DNA of 64,000 nucleotides from Drosophila miranda. Its lineage: Eukaryota; Arthropoda; Insecta; Diptera; Drosophilidae. This document shows, in pieces, positions 58,563-64,000 of the stretch; the stretch's first letter is position 1, and each line of letters opens with the position of its first letter. Location: contig NC_046676.1 in assembly GCF_003369915.1 (NCBI RefSeq), forward strand, positions 24,738,001 to 24,802,000, written 5' to 3'. The notes beneath the pieces were generated by a model that was given only the letters and a program-made list of their open reading frames with translations, ran no database searches and was not told the origin of the DNA. Both the position numbers and the translations under genes were made by a program.

Positions 58563-61500
58563 CTGCAAAGAATCGAAAAGAAAGAAAACTCCAATTAGGT
58601 TTCCAAATCGATTTGCGAATCGCGAAATCTATCCGCCATCGTTCCAGCGTGCCACATGAGCACATAAATCAGGGAACTTCATTAAAACGACTGCCAAAAT
58701 CTACGAATATAAATCTAAGCTGCAAGTGTTGCACTTGCCACTGCCACTGCTGCAACCTGCTGCAACACTACGTGACCGAGAGCAGCAAACAGGGGACATG
58801 GAACAGGGAACAGGGAACATCGAATAGTGAACAGAGGAATAAATAACTCAATTTAGGAACGGCAAAAAAGTGTTAACTCGAATTTTGCCAATAAATCAAT
58901 GGAGCGGAGGTGCCGGGGCTCGTGATTAGCGATCCCCCCTTCGATGGCTGCTTATCGGACGTCCCCGTTGAAAGTAATTCCCCCTCGACAGATTCCGGAA
59001 GACTTCTTCCAATAATCATCGCCAGCGAGATCGGTTGGGGGGAAACACGAAACGAGATACGAGATTGGGCAGCCGTCACGCCGCCTGACAGGCAATAACT
59101 TTGGCAATCTTTTTCGGGCCAGCTTTCGGGCTTCACTTCATCTCCCTTTTTGGCCGAAAGCCCAAAAGCGGCGTTGAGTTGTTTATTATAAATATTACAA
59201 GAGTTTTGGCTCCGAATGGCTCCAATTCTGCATGCTTCACGCTTGTCAAGTCTGCCTCTCGCAGATACAGATACATCTGCGTGTCCCTCTCGGACAGACC
59301 TCTCGCAGATCTCAATCTTCTGTCTGATTTCGCTGTTGAACCATCCATCAAGTTGAAATTGAAATTAATTTCCGGTGCCACTAAACTTTTATTAGGAATA
59401 TTTAAAGACATTTTTTAAATTGGAATTTGTATAAGTTTTTTGATCAGAATAATAAGAATAAGAATATAACTAATTTCTGGAATCTTGGCTGGCAGTTCTA
59501 TAATTCAATTAAAATTCAGATTGTAACATGACAAAATATTAATTAAAATATTTGTACATTTCATGGCAATTACAAAATTTAATCAGATATTTTCAGTGCC
59601 GAATAAAACCTTTAGCAAAGCAGCTTGTTTGGTGGATGGATGTCGATGTGGATGTCTGGGGCCCGAATTCGAGGGGGGTTCCAGCTCGGAGTGACGGTTT
59701 GGACGGTTCTTAAATCCAATCCGGTTCTTATGTGATTATTATTCGACTTGCGACCGGTTTGCCAGGCAAAACTGTTTTATAATTTAATGCCGTTTTATTT
59801 TGCATTTTTTGTTTGTTATTTTTATCTCTTAGTTTCTGCTGGCGTTCGATTTTCTGGGATGAATTTTAACATTTTGAACGCATTTGACACACATGCCGGG
59901 CCTTGTCCTCCCCTGAGACCACTCACCACTCACCCGTCTCCCATCTCCCATCTCCCATCCCCTCATCCCCCACTCTCCATTAAATCTCAATTTAACTGTA
60001 AAACTTCAGTTTATTTGGCTTATACGCTTCCAAATCCGATATTTGTGTTGGTTTCATTTCGTTTACATAATGGAATGAAATTCGGCATGAAAATAGCATC
60101 GATATGGTCTTCTGTCTCTCATAATGGATCTCTATCTATCTGCGATGATTGTCTTTGCTCACATTATGGGCTTAAAGATCTATAAAGATCCTTTAACTTT
60201 CTTTGCTTTGCTTCCTTCCGCCTTCAGAGCAAGCCGGACCCTTGGGTCTTACGATATCTTCCGCATATGAGTGGCAGGGGGGAAATGATGGTTACCGCAA
60301 CAACTGAAACACTGAATACTGCGAAACAGTTGAATTTATTACCCCGGAAAACTCAAGGTTAACTCCACTTGCCGTTGGTTTTTCCTCCCCTCGTTGCGCC
60401 TGTCCATTTCCATTTCCCCGTGCGAAAACATTGCGAAAACGCAACGCAAACACAGCAACGCAACAAAAGGAAAATCATTACAAATCTCATACAGTATGAA
60501 TGTGCAACTGTTGGAGGCAGGTAGACAGAGATAGCGAGAGAGACAGAGAGATGATGATGATGGTGGGGCCATATATGGCCAAGAGAAAGAAAGAAATGGC
60601 CAAAAGAAGAAGCCGCTGCTGCTGCTGCGTTAATTATATATGTGCATTTAATGCTTTAATTAATGTTTTCTATCGGGACGCAGTGAAAGTTATAACCACT
60701 TAACGGGGTAATACTTTCAGAGATACAGATACACTGTATCTACTCATAAATACTCGTACAATTCAAATGGTAATTGATAAACCCGCTAACTTGTTGTGCG
60801 TGTGCGTGCGCGCGTATTGGCCAAATATTCGCCAGCTGAAACTGAAATCGAATCGAAATGAGGCTGAAATCGCGGCTCCTATCGAAAGTGCTGTCTATCT
60901 CTGGGGATCTGGGGATGTGGGCGATGGATCCACAAGTGGATTCGATTGTTCTCCATGACCTACAGATTAGGGAAAAAAAAACACCGCAGATCTAGTGGAT
61001 ACGCTCCATACTCGGCAGTGAATGAAGAGGCTGCTGCCAACATCTTTGATCTACAATTTGAAGTGTTTCGGGAACATTTGGAAAAATGCCAACTGAAACG
61101 ATCGCGAACGGAAAGAATGTTGAGTAAGAGTATTTCCTCATATTCAAAGATCATTGTTATATAGAAAAACGATTAAAAGATGTTGTATCTTTCAGTAGAA
61201 AGGTTCCCCCCGATACAGTCAAGTCTTGAAATTGGTTCAATCTGCACAAAAGATGATAATCATTTTCGCCTAAACTGATTCCGCGATTCCGCTATCAAAG
61301 TGATATAAAAGCGGTGATTCGGTTCTCCATAGTTTGAATCGGTAATGAAACGGTAGTTTCCTTTCAAAATAAATTTGTTTAGGAAACTTGTATAGGCACG
61401 AAATATTCGTATAAATCAATCTCGTTTTATTGTTTAATTTCTATTCAAATACAGCCCAGGGCCACAATAAACAAACGCTAATTTAAACAAATGTTTTATT

Positions 61501-61872
61501 AATGAACAAACGATCGAGCTCTGCGCTAAAAGAACCATCCACTTCCAACAATATGGAATCAGGTGAATATACGCTGCCTATAACCCATTCTATCTCAAGG
61601 GAACAAGGGCTTATCTCAGTGGAACAATGCGATGTATGGACAGGTTATTTCTGGGTTCATTCTGCACCTGCTTATTAGTGCCTGTTTCTATTGCTATTAT
61701 CCATTATCCATCCACACAAAGAGGGAGATAGATGGCGATCGAAAGACTGAGGGAAATTTGCAATTTTAATGACGCTCGGCTAAGGTTTTCGCTGCTGAAC
61801 CGAACCGCAAACCTTATATAACCTGCGCCGGAGTGGAGTGGAGTGCAAACCTCAGAGAAACATCGCGGCGAG

Positions 61873-61912
61873 GGCTGGGGCTGGGGCTGGGGCTGGGGCT
61901 GGGGCTGGGGCT
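61873..61912 (+). repeat. (GGGGCT)n tract with G-quadruplex potential
   Basis: Six runs of GGGG separated by CT, after one GGG. Four or more G4 runs with two-base loops are a textbook intramolecular quadruplex pattern on the plus strand. The hexamer differs by one base from GGGGCC. Confidence 0.8.
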
Positions 61913-62890
61913 GAGGTTGGAGCCAGACTTGGTCTCGGACACGGCCTGGGTCTGTCTCTGTATCTCTATCTCTATCTCTTCTTCTGGCGTTAGGTCATAA
62001 TGGCAACAGACACACACACACACACACAGTTTATGGCCCAAGCGAAACGTGCACTTGGCCCATCCCCGTCCCCCCCGACACTCTCCTCCCAGTTTCGCTC
62101 GGACCATAAGCCATGCGCCAAGAAACAAGAAATTTCAATTTCAAATATAAAGCGTCTAACTTTCGCTTTCCTCCGCTGCATGGGCATGGAGAGACCCGAC
62201 CCAGAGATCTCTGGGAGATTTCACGTTTCTCGCTGAGAATTCCAATTCCTTCGCGCAGTAAGGCAGCAATTAGCGGATAGACTGCAGGAATCCACACACA
62301 GAGACACACACAAATAATAAATCAAAACCCAATAAAAATTTAGCGAAAATTTGTTGCATGTGCTAATGCAACCAGTTGCAGCCCAGCCAAAAACAAAAAA
62401 AAAAAGATAGAAACAAGCAGCGAAACCCCTTGCCCCAGCTCCAGCCACGAACCCCCGAAACAAAACTGCAAACGACAGCCAGACGACGACGACTTTCCAT
62501 TTTCAAATGCTGTGTTTGCTGCAGTGTGGCAGGAGGCAGGACGGAGAGGAGTGTGTGGCGTGTGGCATGTGCTTTGCTGGGTCTGCAGCCTTCGGAGGGA
62601 GGTGGCAGCCACTGACCAGCACTGGCCGGCCACTGCAGCATCGACAGCAGCAGCAGCAGCAGCAGCAGCAACAGCAACAGAAGCAAGAGCAGCAACGGCA
62701 ACGGCGACACAACAACAACAACTTTTCATTTCGTTTTTCACGCGGCGCATGCCAAAAAAAAAAAAAGGAAAAAATAAAGAAAGAAGCAGCCAAACTGCCA
62801 AACCAGCGGAAAAGATTTCGATAGATAATCAAGTACGGGGAAAATGGAGTACCAGAGCTATGAGAAGCAATTGGTAACACGCTTCCCCAT

Positions 62891-62921
<31 letters not shown>

Positions 62922-63101
62922 AATACTCATTTCTTCATATGAATATAGGAATCTACGATATTACATTCATGCTCATCCTTTTATCGAATGTGTTTTGTGG
63001 AAAATTACGGTGTTTTTCTTATCGTTTTCCATGCTGCAGAAAGCGTACCCAAAGTTCGACTGAATCCGTTGGATATTGATGATTTTGGAAAACGTGGAAA
63101 A

Positions 63102-63133
<32 letters not shown>

Positions 63134-63552
63134 TCGGCTTGGACTTGGACTCTTGGGCAATGTCTGAGCTCTGTCTACGCAGCTGGATGTCGTCTCTCTA
63201 CCCCAACACCAACACCTTCACCAGGCTCTCCCCCGTCTCCCTTCTTCGAGTTGTAGTTGTATTTGTAGTCGGAGTTGTGTGGCAAGTGGCAAGTGTTGAC
63301 AATTTTCAGCAGTTGCTGTTGTTGTTTCTCTTTCTGGTTTTTGCTGTTGTTGTGGTTATAGGTTGACCGGTCTTTGCCTTTCACGTGAGCAAATAAAACG
63401 AAGAAGAAAAAGACAGCAACAATAGGGAGCATTAACCACCCTTCCCCCCCCATTGTTTGGTGTTTCACTTGTTGCTGTTCTTATGATGCATACCCCTCTC
63501 AGAGAGCGTATCTAGATTCTAGAGTGTACACCACTTCGATCGGATTACCTAC

Positions 63553-63585
63553 ATGCTATAGGCTATAGGCTATAGGCTATAGCAT
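63553..63585 (+). repeat. Heptamer tandem repeat GCTATAG with palindromic ends
   Basis: Four units of GCTATAG lie between ATGCTATAG and CTATAGCAT, so the outer arms are also inverted repeats. Confidence 0.8.
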
Positions 63586-64000
63586 ATGTGTCTCGTATGG
63601 ACTCCGAATATAGCCATACTTTCTTGTTGTTTATGGCCATGTTGCTGGTGTCGTTAGACTCTCCTACGACGAGTACTGTCCACGCTTATGGTTTTCACTC
63701 ACAACCACACACAGACATACACTCACATAGATACACATTTGTGCACACACTCGTGGATACATTCAAAGGCAAACAAATAATAATTGTTCAATGCCTTTTT
63801 TGGCCAAAAGACAGCGGAAATGTTGCTGCTGCTTGTTGTTGCTGCTTCTGCACTTGCAACAGAGAAATAGCGACACATCACATCGAAGGGTACGGGTAGG
63901 AGATGGGATCGGGGATGGATTTGTAAATAGTTTTAACTACTTTTCATGCACTAGTGGCTGGTGCAGAGTGGTTCGTTCGGTTCTTCCTCTCGAACGGAAA

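Larger units (their letters stand above)
53001..64000. other. Upstream/5' intron region of the PDZ gene, part 2, repeat-rich
   Basis: No coding gene supported. Tandem repeats seen: GGCATC units 53525-53548; CTGCCTG units 53652-53695 and 56797-56823; GATGCT units about 54288-54314; GGATTC/CGATTC units 54548-54587; (AC)n 55276-55318; GGACAGC units about 55733-55757; (TTG)n 55820-55847; TTTGTG units 58053-58078; GGGAACA units about 58799-58818; GGGGCT units 61873-61912; (CAG)n about 62645-62668; (GA)n about 62899-62921; (GGCT)n 63104-63132; GCTATAG units 63553-63582. One possible leader exon is annotated separately. Confidence 0.5.

Noticed and set aside
1-64000. CRISPR arrays, bacterial operons, rRNA and tRNA genes
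   Set aside because: The window is an intron-bearing fly genome; the repeats lack spacer structure and no tRNA cloverleaf or rRNA segment was recognised by eye. A tRNAscan run would settle the tRNA point.

Overview
The window is eukaryotic and almost certainly from a Drosophila genome. Most introns are short with GTRAGT donors, CAG/opa-type runs code for glutamine, and the genes are immediately recognisable fly orthologues (Tab2, EndoB, Med16, a PUS3 enzyme, an FBXO42 protein). The many hexanucleotide minisatellites would suit the obscura group, but I cannot fix the species. Tab2 and EndoB are, to my recollection, on 2R (Muller C) in D. melanogaster.

Layout. 1-6.7 kb: Tab2 (+), three coding exons, an adaptor of TAK1 in Imd/JNK signalling. 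5.47-17.56 kb: a tandem duplication of a ~6.03 kb unit holding the 3' third of Tab2 and one complete five-exon gene that encodes an RRM-like fold, an F-box, leucine-rich repeats and an acidic tail. The two units differ at roughly twenty sites; the first gene copy has a stop codon in the acidic tail, and the second unit carries a promoterless Tab2 3' fragment. 18.2-20.4 kb: EndoB (-), with two alternative 3' ends. 21.6-24.0 kb: Med16 (-). 24.9-26.1 kb: a BTB-BACK-PHR protein (-). 28.6-29.9 kb: a secretory-pathway divergent kinase, DIPK type (+). 30.2-32.4 kb: an FBXO42-type F-box/Kelch protein (-). 33.0-34.7 kb: PUS3 (+). 35.3-45.0 kb: a seven-exon gene (-) for a 1346-residue protein with two PDZ domains; a small secreted-protein gene (+) lies inside its first coding intron. 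45-64 kb: no convincing coding gene, many short tandem repeats, one possible leader exon; probably the 5' introns and regulatory DNA of the PDZ gene.

The genes are ordinary neighbours, not a pathway cluster. The parts most worth attention are the duplication and its asymmetric decay, the RRM-F-box-LRR architecture, a ~210-250 bp inverted-repeat element found in the same orientation upstream of both F-box genes, a second dispersed repeat upstream of EndoB and PUS3, and the EndoB form that would replace its SH3 domain. All gene models were built by hand from reading frames and splice phases; no alignment or transcript data were available.
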